From contig NZ_RKQF01000001.1 of the NCBI RefSeq assembly GCF_003814875.1, positions 6,882,001-6,946,000 on the forward strand: DNA of 64,000 nucleotides. Reading direction: 5' to 3'. Both the position numbers and the translations under genes were made by a program. Below the pieces are notes generated by a model that was given only the letters and a program-made list of their open reading frames with translations, had not been told where the DNA came from and did no database searches. Shown piece after piece: positions 24,917 to 35,096 of this stretch (the first letter of the stretch is position 1; each line of letters starts with the position of its first letter). This DNA is from Streptomyces sp. Ag109_O5-1 (lineage in GTDB: Bacteria > Actinomycetota > Actinomycetes > Streptomycetales > Streptomycetaceae).

Positions 24917-25690
24917 ATGTCCGGCTTCTTCCAGGTGCCCTGGTCCGACTACCGCCCCGACCTCACCGCGGCCCTCGGCCGCACCGTGTCCTACACCGTG
25001 GTCAGCTTCGCCGGCGCGATCGTCCTCGGCCTGGCGGTGGCGCTGCTCCGGCTGAGCCGGGTGTGGCCCGCACGGACGCTGGCCGCCGTCTACACCGAGG
25101 TGTTCAAGAACGTCCCCCTCCTCGCCATCATCTTCCTCTCCTACTTCGGCCTGGCCTCGGCCGGCATCCGGCTCGACGTGTTCACCGCCGGCTGCCTGAG
25201 CCTCGTCGTCTTCTACGCCGCCTACCTCTCCGAGATCTTCCGCTCCGCGATCAGCGGGGTGCACGCCGGGCAGACGGAGGCGGGCGAGGCACTGGGCCTG
25301 GGCCGGGCCGGCATCTTCGGTCACGTCGTGCTGCCGCAGGCCGTCCGGCTGGCCCTGGCCGGCACCAACACCATGCTCGTCGACCTGCTGAAATCCACCT
25401 CGCTGCTCGTCACCATCTCCGCCGCCGAGCTGATGTCGGAGGGACGGCTCATCACCTCGGCCACCTTCCGGGCGCTGGAGGTCTACCTGGTCATCTCCGC
25501 CGTCTACTTCGTCCTGTGCTACCCCCTCTCCCAACTGCTCCTGCTGCTGGAGCGGAAGGTACGGGCCGGCGTCCCCCTGTCCCCGTGGCGACGGCGACGG
25601 CTGCGTGCCGCCCGCGCCCTGCTCGCCGCCGAACCGGCCGCCGGCCTCGGCGCGGCAACGGCAACCGACCGGAAGGAGGCGGCCGTATGA
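24917..25690 (+). CDS. amino-acid ABC transporter permease
   Basis: 257 residues with about five spans of the HisMQ/GlnP type. Seen: YTEVFKNVPLLAIIFLSYFG (the FRNTPLLVQ-like motif), then EIFRSAISGVHAGQTEAGEALGLGRAGIFGHVVLPQAVRLALAG, the EAA loop that docks the ATPase, with EAGEALGL. One gene encodes the permease, so it presumably works as a homodimer. The stop overlaps the ATPase start as ATGA. Confidence 0.92.
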   Translation: MSGFFQVPWSDYRPDLTAALGRTVSYTVVSFAGAIVLGLAVALLRLSRVWPARTLAAVYTEVFKNVPLLAIIFLSYFGLASAGIRLDVFTAGCLSLVVFYAAYLSEIFRSAISGVHAGQTEAGEALGLGRAGIFGHVVLPQAVRLALAGTNTMLVDLLKSTSLLVTISAAELMSEGRLITSATFRALEVYLVISAVYFVLCYPLSQLLLLLERKVRAGVPLSPWRRRRLRAARALLAAEPAAGLGAATATDRKEAAV

Positions 25691-26484
25691 CCGAGCCCGT
25701 CACCACCGCGCACACCTCCGTGGCGCCGACCCCGGCCGAGGCGGTCGTACGCATCGAAGGGCTCCGCAAGTCCTTCGACGGCCGCACGGTCCTGGACGAC
25801 GTCAACCTGGAGGTCGACCGGGGCAGCATCGTCAGCGTCATCGGGCAGAGCGGCGGCGGGAAGACGACGCTGATGCGGTGCGTCAACCTGCTGGAGTCCC
25901 CGGACGCGGGCACGGTCGAAGTGGCCGGCGAGGTGGTGCACCAGGGCGGCCGGAGGATCTGCCGGGACCTGCCCCGGCTGCGCCGCACGGTCGGCATGGT
26001 CTTCCAGAGGTTCAACCTCTTCCCGCACCTCACCGCCGTGGAGAACGTCGTACTGGCCCAGCGCACGGCCGGTGTCCCCGAGCAGGAGGCGCTGGAGCGC
26101 GCCGTCACGCTGCTGCGCCGGGTCGGCGTGGCCCACCGCGCCCTCGCCCAGCCCGAGCAGCTCTCCGGCGGTGAACAGCAGCGCGTCGCCATCGCACGGG
26201 CCCTCGCCCTCAAACCCGAGGTCCTCCTCTTCGACGAGCCCACCTCCTCCCTCGACCCGGAGGCCACCCGCGAAGTGCTCAGCGTGATGCGGGAGCTGGC
26301 CGCCGACGGCATGACCATGCTGCTGGTCACCCACGAACTCCCCTTCGCCCGCGAGGTGTCCGACCACGTCGTCTTCGTCGACCGCGGCCGGATCGTGGAG
26401 GAGGGCAGGCCACAGGACGTCCTGGACAACCCCGCCCAGGCCCGGACCCGGGAGTTCCTCGCCTCGTACGGATCCGCGTCATGA
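25687..26484 (+). CDS. amino-acid ABC transporter ATP-binding protein
   Basis: 265 residues from ATG 25687, overlapping the permease stop by 4 nt. Walker A GQSGGGKTT (Gly replaces the usual Ser/Cys), VFQRFNLFPHLTAVENV, signature LSGGEQQRVAIARAL, Walker B VLLFDEPTSSLDPE and H-loop VTHELPFA are all intact. The FNLFPH-x-T-x-x-EN Q-loop is the polar amino-acid class signature. It energises the upstream permease. Its stop overlaps the oxidase start (ATGA), so all four genes are translationally coupled. Confidence 0.93.
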   Translation: MTEPVTTAHTSVAPTPAEAVVRIEGLRKSFDGRTVLDDVNLEVDRGSIVSVIGQSGGGKTTLMRCVNLLESPDAGTVEVAGEVVHQGGRRICRDLPRLRRTVGMVFQRFNLFPHLTAVENVVLAQRTAGVPEQEALERAVTLLRRVGVAHRALAQPEQLSGGEQQRVAIARALALKPEVLLFDEPTSSLDPEATREVLSVMRELAADGMTMLLVTHELPFAREVSDHVVFVDRGRIVEEGRPQDVLDNPAQARTREFLASYGSAS

Positions 26485-27803
26485 ACACCACGCCCGGCCT
26501 CGTGGGTGACGGTCCCGTCGTGGTGGTCGGGGGCGGTGTCGTGGGGCTCTGCACGGCCTACTACCTGGCCGAAGCCGGCGTCCCCGTGGAGGTCGTCGAG
26601 CGGCGCGGCCTGGCCTCGGGAGCCTCCCGAGGCAATGCGGGCTGGATCTGCCTGAGCCACTCCACCCCCGTCCCGGCCCCCGGCGTCGTGCGCTACGCCC
26701 TGCGCTCACTGGGCCGTCCGGACTCACCCCTGTACCTACGACCGCTGCCCGACCCGGCGTTCGTTCGGTGGCTGTGGCGGTTCTGGCGCAGCAGCACACC
26801 GGCCGCCTTCCTGCGCGGCTACGCGGCGATCGCCGAACTGAACCGCGACACCTTCGAGCTCTTCGACGGACTGCGCGCGGCCGGGGTCGACACCACCCTG
26901 ACCCGCCCCGGCATGGTGCACGCCTTCCTGTCCCCGGCCGAGGCCCGCCACCACCTCGCCGTCCAGCGGGAGATGGCCGACGGCCGCTACCCGCTCCCCG
27001 ACGACGTCGTCACCGGCTCCGCGGCACGCCTGCTGGACGAGGCGCTCTCGGACCGGGTGCGCGCCGCGTACCTCGTCGAGGGGGAGGGCGTCGTCGACCC
27101 GGAGGCGTTCGCCCGTGCACTCGGCGAGGCGCTCACCGCATCGGGGGTGAAGATCCACGAGAACGCGGAGGTAACCGGTTTCCGCACCTCCGGGAGCGGC
27201 AGCAGCGGGGTCACCGCGCTGCGCACCACCCAGGGCGACATCCCCTGCGCGGCCGTCGTCATCGCGGCCGGCACACGCTCCTCGGCCCTTCTCGGCCGCC
27301 TCGGCCGGCCGCTGCCCCTCCAGGCGGGCAAGGGCTACAGCTTCTCGGTCGATCTGGACCCGGCTCCCCGGCACACGCTGTACTTCGGCGAGCGCCGGGC
27401 CGTCGCCTCGCCCATCGGCACCACCACGCGCATCGGCGGCACGATGGAGCTCAGCGGCAACAACAACCGCCTCGACTGGCGCCGCATCGTCGCCGTCGCC
27501 CTCGCCAGCCGGCACTACCTGGGCCGCTGGTTCGACGACCCGGACGACCTCGTCGGCCTGATCCGCGACCCCTGGGTCGGCGGCCGGCCCTTCCTCCCCG
27601 ACGGTCTCCCCGTCATCGACCGCGTCCCGGGCCACTACAACGCCTACGCCGCCACCGGCCACGGCATGCTCGGCGTCACCCTGGGCCCGGTCACCGGCCA
27701 CACACTCACCCAGTACCTCCTCACCGGCCGCCGCCCCGAGGCCCTGACACCCTTCGGCTTCGACCGGCTCAGCCGGCGTCGAGCCAGGGGCAGGCAGCGC
27801 TGA
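26481..27803 (+). CDS. FAD-dependent oxidoreductase, D-amino acid dehydrogenase-like
   Basis: 440 residues of the DAO family. N-terminal dinucleotide fold VVVVGGGVVGLCTAYYLAEAGVPVEVVER, with the SGASRGNAGWI segment typical of DadA. FAD contacts continue in AVVIAAGTRSSALLG and the C-terminal GHGMLGVTLGP. DadA deaminates D-amino acids to 2-oxo acids and ammonia, passing electrons to the respiratory chain. Coupled to an amino-acid importer by an ATGA overlap, so imported substrate is likely oxidised directly. A related opine or N-methyl amino-acid oxidase is possible. Confidence 0.85.
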   Translation: MNTTPGLVGDGPVVVVGGGVVGLCTAYYLAEAGVPVEVVERRGLASGASRGNAGWICLSHSTPVPAPGVVRYALRSLGRPDSPLYLRPLPDPAFVRWLWRFWRSSTPAAFLRGYAAIAELNRDTFELFDGLRAAGVDTTLTRPGMVHAFLSPAEARHHLAVQREMADGRYPLPDDVVTGSAARLLDEALSDRVRAAYLVEGEGVVDPEAFARALGEALTASGVKIHENAEVTGFRTSGSGSSGVTALRTTQGDIPCAAVVIAAGTRSSALLGRLGRPLPLQAGKGYSFSVDLDPAPRHTLYFGERRAVASPIGTTTRIGGTMELSGNNNRLDWRRIVAVALASRHYLGRWFDDPDDLVGLIRDPWVGGRPFLPDGLPVIDRVPGHYNAYAATGHGMLGVTLGPVTGHTLTQYLLTGRRPEALTPFGFDRLSRRRARGRQR

Positions 27804-28493
<690 letters not shown>

Positions 28494-30593
28494 GTGGCCC
28501 AGAACGAAGCCGTCTCGCCGGGCGAGGGTGCTGCAGTACTGGAAGCTCTGTTCCAGCATTCGCCCACAGGCCTGCTGATCCTGGACACGGAGCTGCGCAT
28601 CCTGCGGATCAACCTCACCAAGCCGGATCTGCACGATGCGCCCCATGAACAGCTCGTGGGTCGACACGTCACCGACGTATACGACCTCTCCGCACCCGGT
28701 GAGGTGGAGTCGATGCTGCACAGCGTGCTGGAGAACGGCGCACCCGCACGGGAGCGACTCGTGGCGTTGCGTCCGAAGGGCGCACCGGGCCCGGAGTACC
28801 TGTTCTCCGTCTCGGCATCTCGTCTGGACGACTCGCAGGGGAGGACATGGGGAGTGCTGACGGAGATGCTCGATGTCACCGAACGCGAAAAGGCGCACGC
28901 CCGCATACGTGTCCTCAGCTCCGTGCGCGAGCACGTGGGGCGGACCCTCAACGTGGTGGCCACCTGCCAGGAACTGGTGCGGGCAGTGGTGCCGGACCTC
29001 GCCGACATCGCCGTGGTGGAAGTGGTGGACGCCGTGGTGCGCGGTGAGGAACCACCCCCGAGCCCGCTGGGACCGGAGGTGCCACTGCGCCGTGCCGCCT
29101 TCGGTCACAGCGGCGGCGAGGAGCAGGCCGAGGCACATCCGGTGGGCGACGTGCGCGCTCTGCCGTTCCCCACGCCTTACGCCCAGACGCTGACCGACCT
29201 CAAACCCCGCCTCGTCGCCCTGGCACCCGACGCGCCCTGGCTGGCAGCGGACCCGCCACGCGCCGAGGCGATCCGCGTATCCGGTGCCCGCCTTCTCATC
29301 ACGGCACCTTTGACGCTGCGCGGAACCGTGCTGGGACTGCTGAGCCTGTACCGCACCGACCAGGCCGACGTGTACGACGAGGGCGATGTCACCCTCGCCC
29401 TCGCAGTTGCCGCGCACACCGCGCTGTGCATCGACAACGCCCGTCGCTACACCCGCGAACACACCATCGCTCTGACGGTCCAGCGTCACCTGCTGCTGCC
29501 CCGCACCGACACGCGGACCACCGTGGAGACCGCGCATCTGCACGTGCCGTCCGAGGTCGGCGGAGGCAGTGGGTTCGGCACCTTCGCCCTGTCCGGCGCC
29601 CGCACTGCACTGGTGGTCGGCGAAGTAGCCGGTCAAGGCATCCACGCGGCCACGACCATGGGCCAGATAGGGACTGCCGCCCGCTCCCTGGCCGCTCTCG
29701 ATCTGGAGCCCGACGAGCTCCTCGCCCGCCTCAACGACACCGCCATAAGCCTCGCCGAGGAACGCGCAGCTCTGCCGCCCGGCGATCCCATGCCCGTCAC
29801 GGGAAGCTGCGTGTACGCGGTCCACGACCCGCTCGCCCAGACCTGCACCGTCGCCCTGGCAGGCCATCCCCCACCCGTCATCGCCCATCCCGACGGGACC
29901 ACCGAAGTACCCGACCTGCCCGCCGGACCTCCTCTGGGCACCGTCGAGGGACCCCCCTTCGCCGCCACCACCCTCTCCGTCGCCGACGGCAGCGTCCTCG
30001 CCTTCTACACCGCGTCACTGCTGCGCACATCAGCGTCACCGGACACCCTCCAACGGGTGCTGGCCCACCCTGAGCGGCCACTGCAGGATCTGTGCGACGA
30101 CGTGCTCTACCGGCTGCGGAACGACACCCGCCACAGCGACGTCGTCCTCCTCCTTGCCCGCACTCACCCGTTCCCCGCCGATCAGATCGCCACGTGGCAT
30201 CTCGACCATCACCCCCAAGCCGTTGCATCGGCGCGCAGCCACGTCCGCCACCAGCTCATCCTTTGGGGAGCCGATGAAGAGACCGCCTGCACCGCCGAAA
30301 TGATCGTCAGCGAGCTGGTCACCAATGCCGTCCGTTATGGCACCCCGCCTGTCCAGTTGCAGCTCATCAAGGACCGAACCCTGACCTGCGAGGTCCACGA
30401 CAGTAATTCCCTCGCGCCACGGCTGCGCCACGCGAAGACGATCGACGAAGGCGGGCGCGGCTTGTTCATCGTCGCCCAGCTTGCACACAACTGGGGCGTC
30501 CGCTACACGCTCGACGGCAAGACCGTCTGGGCCGAGCAGGCCCTCCTGCCCGCGCCCCCAGTCCGCCCCAAGGCAGTGGCCGGTTCGTCATGA
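28494..30593 (+). CDS. PAS-GAF-SpoIIE-HATPase signalling protein with degenerate phosphatase site
   Basis: 699 residues from GTG 28494, chosen for GGAGG 9 nt upstream. Order: PAS (about 15-125; LFQHSPTGLLILDTELRILRIN), GAF (about 150-320), SpoIIE/PP2C (about 335-555) and a C-terminal HATPase of the RsbW type (580-690) with SELVTNAVRYG near 607, VHDSNS and GGRGLFIV near 653. The kinase motifs look sound. In the phosphatase domain the metal motif GGDWYD is GGGSGFGTF (about 356), and VGDVxGHG is VGEVAGQG (Glu377). Key acidic ligands are lost, unlike the paralogue at 32278-34809. It may be an inactive or altered phosphatase. Confidence 0.85.
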   Translation: MAQNEAVSPGEGAAVLEALFQHSPTGLLILDTELRILRINLTKPDLHDAPHEQLVGRHVTDVYDLSAPGEVESMLHSVLENGAPARERLVALRPKGAPGPEYLFSVSASRLDDSQGRTWGVLTEMLDVTEREKAHARIRVLSSVREHVGRTLNVVATCQELVRAVVPDLADIAVVEVVDAVVRGEEPPPSPLGPEVPLRRAAFGHSGGEEQAEAHPVGDVRALPFPTPYAQTLTDLKPRLVALAPDAPWLAADPPRAEAIRVSGARLLITAPLTLRGTVLGLLSLYRTDQADVYDEGDVTLALAVAAHTALCIDNARRYTREHTIALTVQRHLLLPRTDTRTTVETAHLHVPSEVGGGSGFGTFALSGARTALVVGEVAGQGIHAATTMGQIGTAARSLAALDLEPDELLARLNDTAISLAEERAALPPGDPMPVTGSCVYAVHDPLAQTCTVALAGHPPPVIAHPDGTTEVPDLPAGPPLGTVEGPPFAATTLSVADGSVLAFYTASLLRTSASPDTLQRVLAHPERPLQDLCDDVLYRLRNDTRHSDVVLLLARTHPFPADQIATWHLDHHPQAVASARSHVRHQLILWGADEETACTAEMIVSELVTNAVRYGTPPVQLQLIKDRTLTCEVHDSNSLAPRLRHAKTIDEGGRGLFIVAQLAHNWGVRYTLDGKTVWAEQALLPAPPVRPKAVAGSS

Positions 30594-30716
30594 CAAGCTG
30601 CTCGAGGACCCGCCGCCGTACCGTGCCAACGCGGTGCTGCGCGGCCCCCGGCACCTTCCCGTGGCGATCGAGGGCCTCACGGCCGGGGCACCAGCTGTTT
30701 CGCGTTGGCGGGGGAG

Positions 30717-31052
30717 TCAGGCCGGCCTGAGTTGTACGTTGTCGCGGCGCTGCGGGCTGCGAGGCCCGTAATCGATGTCCGCGCCGGTGTTGCTGCTGGT
30801 CATGACCGCGGCGGGAGCGTCGTAGGGATCCATGACCGCTTCGATGAAGATCAGCGTGTCGTTGGGCGCGCTGAGGGCCTCCGCCAGGTCCGCGGTGGTC
30901 TTGCCGACGAACGACCGCGCCGTGGTGTCCGGGCGGAGAACCCTCGGCAGATCCGCGGAGGCCCAGGTCGCGATGTCGTTGTACTGCTCGGTATTGCCGA
31001 GGTAACCGCGTTCGATGGTGTATCCGCCGTTGTTGATCAGGAAGATCACCGG
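30717..31052 (-). pseudogene. truncated ThDP-dependent pyruvate/indolepyruvate decarboxylase, C-terminal remnant
   Basis: About 112 residues starting PVIFLINNGGYTIERGYLGN, then YNDIATWASADLPRVL. These are the PP-domain residues after the GDG motif in pyruvate/indolepyruvate decarboxylases (IFLxNNxGYTIER). The remaining N-terminal 450 or so residues are missing. Upstream, a stop appears two codons before, and the sequence turns into the dispersed scar repeat at 31059. So the gene was cut by a rearrangement at about 31053. Confidence 0.7.
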
Positions 31053-31058
31053 TGATCA

Positions 31059-31107
31059 GGGAAAACGCTCCTCTGCGGTTCTCAGGTGTTCACGGTGCTT
31101 CCCGTCC
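31059..31107 (+). repeat. partial scar repeat at the decarboxylase breakpoint
   Basis: GGGAAAACGCTCCTCTGCGG then TTCTCAGGTGTTCACGG matches the middle of the block at 58930-58985 with a few changes. No tRNA half is present here. Confidence 0.6.
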
Positions 31108-31177
31108 CCGGACGGTTGCCTCACTCCCTGGGCGGCTTCTCGCCTGGCCACAGCCGCCAGAATGGCGCCTCGACCGG

Positions 31178-32281
31178 CTACGGAGTCAGTCCTGCCTTCG
31201 CACAAGCGGCCCGCAGCTGTGGTGTGCAGATCTGAGGGATGGTGTACACGCCGTCCTTGATGAGGGTCTGCTTGATGTTGGCGGTTGTCACGGCGACCGG
31301 GGTGAGGAGCACGGACGGGATGTGCCGGGTGGTGGGGCTGTCGGTCGTCGTCGTGGCGATGGTGTGCAGCTTCTCGCCGCGGCCCAGGGCGACGGCCATG
31401 GCAGCGGCTGCTTCGGCTTCCGCGCGGAAGGACTTGTACACCGTCATGGACTGCTCACCGTTGACGACGCGCTGCACCGCGTCGAGGTCGGCGTCCTGGC
31501 CGGTGACCGGTGGAAGGTGCCCGACGTGGGCGCTCTTGAGTGCGGAGATGACGCCTGCTGCCATGGCGTCGTTGGCGGCGAGGACGCCGTCGATCCGGCC
31601 CGGGCCCAGGGCCGAGATGGCGGCGGACATGTTGGCGTTCGCGTTGTTCGTGCTCCAGCCATGGGTGTCGTAGGAACGGCCGATCCTCACCTTGCCCCGC
31701 AGGACGGACAGTGCGCCCCTCTTGTACCACGCGGCGTTGGGGCTGGTCGGGTCGCCGTTCATCATGACGATGGTCCCGTCCTGGGCCGGGGCGTGCATGG
31801 CCTTGAGGAGAGCCTGGCCCTGCAGCGTTCCGACCTGTATGCCGTCGAAGCTGACGTAGCCCGAGATCGGCCCCTCGGCGAGCCTGTCGTAGGCGACGAC
31901 GGGGACGCCCGCGTTGTGCGCCTCCTGGACGGTGGAGCGCATCGCCCTGTTGTCGGTGGCGCCGAGGATGAGGACCCTGGCCCCCTTGGTGATCATGGCG
32001 ATCATCTGTTGCCGCTGGGCCGTCGAGTCGTCGTCGGCGTTGGCATAGGTGATGTCGCAGTGCGGGCAGAGCTGCTTCACCCGTTGCTCGATCAGCGGCT
32101 TGTCGGAGTTCTCCCAGCGTGGCACCACCCGGCTCGGCAGCAGCAGGCCGACGGTGAAGCCGTCCGTGGTAGCTGTTCCGGTCCCTGTGCAGGCGGCCGA
32201 AGGCATGGTCAGCAGGCCCGCGACGAGCGCGCCGACGGCATACCGCGTACGAGACGTTACGCATCGCCTACGATACGTCAT
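31178..32281 (-). CDS. sugar-binding lipoprotein, xylose-type (XylF-like), coupled to the phosphatase gene
   Basis: 367 residues. Lipoprotein signal with lipobox SAAC. A periplasmic-binding-protein fold of the XylF/ChvE type: GFTVGLLLPSRVVPRWENSDKPLIEQ, VPVVAYDRLAEGPISGYVSFDG (xylose-binder YDR...Y-x-S-x-D signature) and LAANDAMAAGVISALK. Its ATG overlaps the upstream phosphatase/kinase stop as ATGA, an unusual pairing. It is a paralogue of the protein at 35097-36185 but has no ATPase or permease on its own strand. It could serve as a sensor input or share the divergent transporter (inference). Confidence 0.88.
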   Translation of the reverse strand: MTYRRRCVTSRTRYAVGALVAGLLTMPSAACTGTGTATTDGFTVGLLLPSRVVPRWENSDKPLIEQRVKQLCPHCDITYANADDDSTAQRQQMIAMITKGARVLILGATDNRAMRSTVQEAHNAGVPVVAYDRLAEGPISGYVSFDGIQVGTLQGQALLKAMHAPAQDGTIVMMNGDPTSPNAAWYKRGALSVLRGKVRIGRSYDTHGWSTNNANANMSAAISALGPGRIDGVLAANDAMAAGVISALKSAHVGHLPPVTGQDADLDAVQRVVNGEQSMTVYKSFRAEAEAAAAMAVALGRGEKLHTIATTTTDSPTTRHIPSVLLTPVAVTTANIKQTLIKDGVYTIPQICTPQLRAACAKAGLTP

Positions 32282-34809
32282 GATCGGTCCCCGTCCTTGG
32301 CACCCGGTTCCGCGCCCACGGAAGCCGGTTCACGATGAGGTACCGCTATCTCGCTGCACACCTGCTTGCCGCCGGCCACCGGCACCGTGCCGAAGGACTC
32401 CGACATCGCCTCGACCAGGAGCAGACCCCGGCCGCCGGTCGACTCCCAGTCCACGATCACGGGCTTGGCGGGTGCCCGGGGAGAGGAGTCGCTCACGCAG
32501 ACGCGCACGCGGTCCCCGCGGAGCAGCAGTTCGAGACCGACCGGGCCCTGGGTGTGCACCAGGGCGTTGGTGACGAGTTCGGACACCACCAGCAGCACCG
32601 GATCGGTGGCCTCTTCGACCTTCCAGCGGCGCAGTGTGCGTGCGGTGAAGCGGCGGGCGTGCATGACGGCGTCGGGCAGCCGCCACACCACCCAGCCCGA
32701 CCGGATCGGCCGGGTCTTCATGCCGTCGTAGCGCAGCAACAACAGCGCCACGTCGTCCTCGCGACGGCCGTGGTCGCCCAGCAGGTCGTCGGCCACCCGC
32801 CCGGGATCCGACGGGTCGGCCGCGGCGAGGATGGCACGCGCGCGGCGCATGCCCTCGTCCAGGGACAGATCGGCGGCCTCGACCAGCCCGTCGGTGACCA
32901 GGGCGAGCATCATTCCGGGCTCCAGTGCCAGCGCGGTCATCGGGAAGTCCGCCTCCATGGAAATGCCCAGCGGAAGGCCGCCCTCGACGTCGACCTCCTC
33001 GGTGCTGCCGTCGGGATGGCGCAGCAGCGGTGCGACGTGCCCGGCTCGGACGAACAGGACGTCGCCCTCGTCCATGTTCAGTTCGGCGTAGCAGCAGGTG
33101 GCGAACAGATCCGTCTCCATGCCGACGAGGAGACGGTTGGCGTGCGAGACGACCACGTCGGGCGGGTGGCCCTCCACCGCGTACGCCCTGACCGCGGTAC
33201 GCATCTGTCCCATGATCGTCGCGGCTGCGGCGCTGTGGCCCTGCACGTCGCCGATGACCAGCGCCACCCGGTCCTCGGAGAGGGCGATCACGTCGTACCA
33301 GTCGCCCCCCACTTGCAGTCCTCGCCGGGCGGGCAGATAGCGGGCGACGGTGATCCCGCCGGGCAGCTCGGGCAGACGGCGCGGCAGCAGGCTGCGCTGC
33401 AGCATCGTCGCGAGTTCCTGTTCGGCGTCATAGGCGTGGGCGCGGGTGAGGGCCTGGCCGGCCAGTGAGGCGGTGGCGGTCAGCAGCGAACGTTCCTCGG
33501 GGACGAACTCGTGCGGCCGGTCCCAGCCGATCAGGCACACGCCGGCGACCCGGCCCTTGGCGGGCAGCGGCAGCACGGCCAGGCCTCCGGGGCCGATGCC
33601 GTCGAGTCCCGGTTCGAAGGCGGTACCTGTCGGCCACAGGCCCATACGTCCGTCTCGCAGAGCCGTCTGCAGGGTGGGCAGGGCACTGAGGGGTGCGTCG
33701 GGCCACTCCGAGCGCCACTGGAGACGCCATGCCCGCGGCCAGGCGGCGGGCTGCGGCGGGTCGAGCAGGGTGACCTGGAGCCGTTCGTGCTGCAGCTCGG
33801 CGAGCGCCACCCGGTCGGCGCCCAGGGGTTCGCGCAGGGCGGTGACCACCACGTTGCTGACGTCGCGCACGGTGGCGGTCTCGTCGAGTGCGGCGGTGAG
33901 CCACTGGATCCGGGAGACGTCGTCGGCGCCCCGGTGCCGGACCGGGGTGGCCGTCACCACACCCAGCACCTGTTCCGGCCGGTCGTCGGCAGCCGCCGCC
34001 ACGCGGCACCTCAGGCTCAGCCAGCGCATCTCACCGGTGGGGCGGCGGACGCGGAAGTCCAGTTCCCGTCGGCCGAACGTCCGGGTGGACGGCTCCAGCA
34101 CCGACATCAGCGCGTGCAGGTCTTCCGGCAGTGCGTGCGCGAGCAGGGAGTCCGCCTTGCCGTCGACGTCGTCCGGCCTGATGCCGACCAGTTCGCGCAA
34201 AGTCTCGTCCATGTCGATCACGCCGGTTTCCGGCACCAGGACGAAGGAGCCGACGCGCATGCGGCGCAGTGCGGAACTCAAAGGGGCCGACGGCGGCCCT
34301 CCCACGGCCCCGGCCTCCAGCACGCCGGCGACCGCGTCGGCATAGCGCTCCAGGAAGCGCCGCTGCTCGGCTTCGAAGCCGTTCTCACCGGCGCCCACGA
34401 CCACAAGGCAGCCGAGCCGTCCGCCCTCGGCGCCCAGGGGCAACGCACCGAGCGACGTCCGGGCTCGCGGCGGCGCCGGACATCCCTCGGGACAGGACGC
34501 GAGTGCCGCGGGAGTCAGCCACACGGAGTGTGAGGCGCGGAAGGCGCGGGCCGCAGGCGAGCCGCCGGACAGGGCCAGGCGCTCCGGCAGCCCGTACTCG
34601 GCAGGGGCGCATCCGGCCGTGTCCACCGACCGAAGGTCGTCAGAACCTGCGTCGGGCAGATAGAGCACTGCCGATGTCGCCCCGGCGAACGTCAGGGCGC
34701 GGACGCCCACGGGGGTCTCCGACCCCGGTGGTGCGCCGGTGTCCGCGACCCCGGCCTCGGCCGTCCCCGACTGCGGGAGTCCGGCCCCGGCACTGCCGTC
34801 GTGAGGCAT
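32278..34809 (-). CDS. multi-domain SpoIIE-type phosphatase with RsbW-like kinase domain
   Basis: 843 residues from ATG 34809. Domains: an N-terminal GAF-like region (about 30-180), PAS (195-300; SFVLVPETGVIDMDETLRELVGI), a second GAF (320-470), SpoIIE/PP2C (480-700) and HATPase (715-825). The phosphatase motifs are intact: GGDWYD at 501-506, VIGDVQGHS and EDDVALLLLR. The kinase has VSELVTNALVHT and STGGRGLLLVEAM. Such proteins control anti-anti-sigma factors in partner switching. The downstream xylose-type binding protein is coupled by ATGA. No anti-anti-sigma gene is nearby. Confidence 0.9.
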   Translation of the reverse strand: MPHDGSAGAGLPQSGTAEAGVADTGAPPGSETPVGVRALTFAGATSAVLYLPDAGSDDLRSVDTAGCAPAEYGLPERLALSGGSPAARAFRASHSVWLTPAALASCPEGCPAPPRARTSLGALPLGAEGGRLGCLVVVGAGENGFEAEQRRFLERYADAVAGVLEAGAVGGPPSAPLSSALRRMRVGSFVLVPETGVIDMDETLRELVGIRPDDVDGKADSLLAHALPEDLHALMSVLEPSTRTFGRRELDFRVRRPTGEMRWLSLRCRVAAAADDRPEQVLGVVTATPVRHRGADDVSRIQWLTAALDETATVRDVSNVVVTALREPLGADRVALAELQHERLQVTLLDPPQPAAWPRAWRLQWRSEWPDAPLSALPTLQTALRDGRMGLWPTGTAFEPGLDGIGPGGLAVLPLPAKGRVAGVCLIGWDRPHEFVPEERSLLTATASLAGQALTRAHAYDAEQELATMLQRSLLPRRLPELPGGITVARYLPARRGLQVGGDWYDVIALSEDRVALVIGDVQGHSAAAATIMGQMRTAVRAYAVEGHPPDVVVSHANRLLVGMETDLFATCCYAELNMDEGDVLFVRAGHVAPLLRHPDGSTEEVDVEGGLPLGISMEADFPMTALALEPGMMLALVTDGLVEAADLSLDEGMRRARAILAAADPSDPGRVADDLLGDHGRREDDVALLLLRYDGMKTRPIRSGWVVWRLPDAVMHARRFTARTLRRWKVEEATDPVLLVVSELVTNALVHTQGPVGLELLLRGDRVRVCVSDSSPRAPAKPVIVDWESTGGRGLLLVEAMSESFGTVPVAGGKQVCSEIAVPHREPASVGAEPGAKDGDRS

Positions 34810-35096
34810 GTCCGCACCTACCTCCGTCCGTGCCGGGGTGCCGACACGGCTACCGCTGGTGACTCCTCTTACCAGAATCGCATAGAGGGACGAACCGGAT
34901 AAGTCGACGTCATATCGGCCACGCGGCACCGGGTTCGCAGTTCACCGTGGCCGGTGTCACACTGGCGAGGTGGTCGTTCTGCGGCTTTCGCCTGGTCCGG
35001 GCGGGTGCCGGCCGAAACCCCGCCCCGCCCCGGCGGGCCACTCTGCTGCACCGCGGTTGCAGTCGCGGCGCTCCAGGGAGGAGGGAGGTCTCGCGC

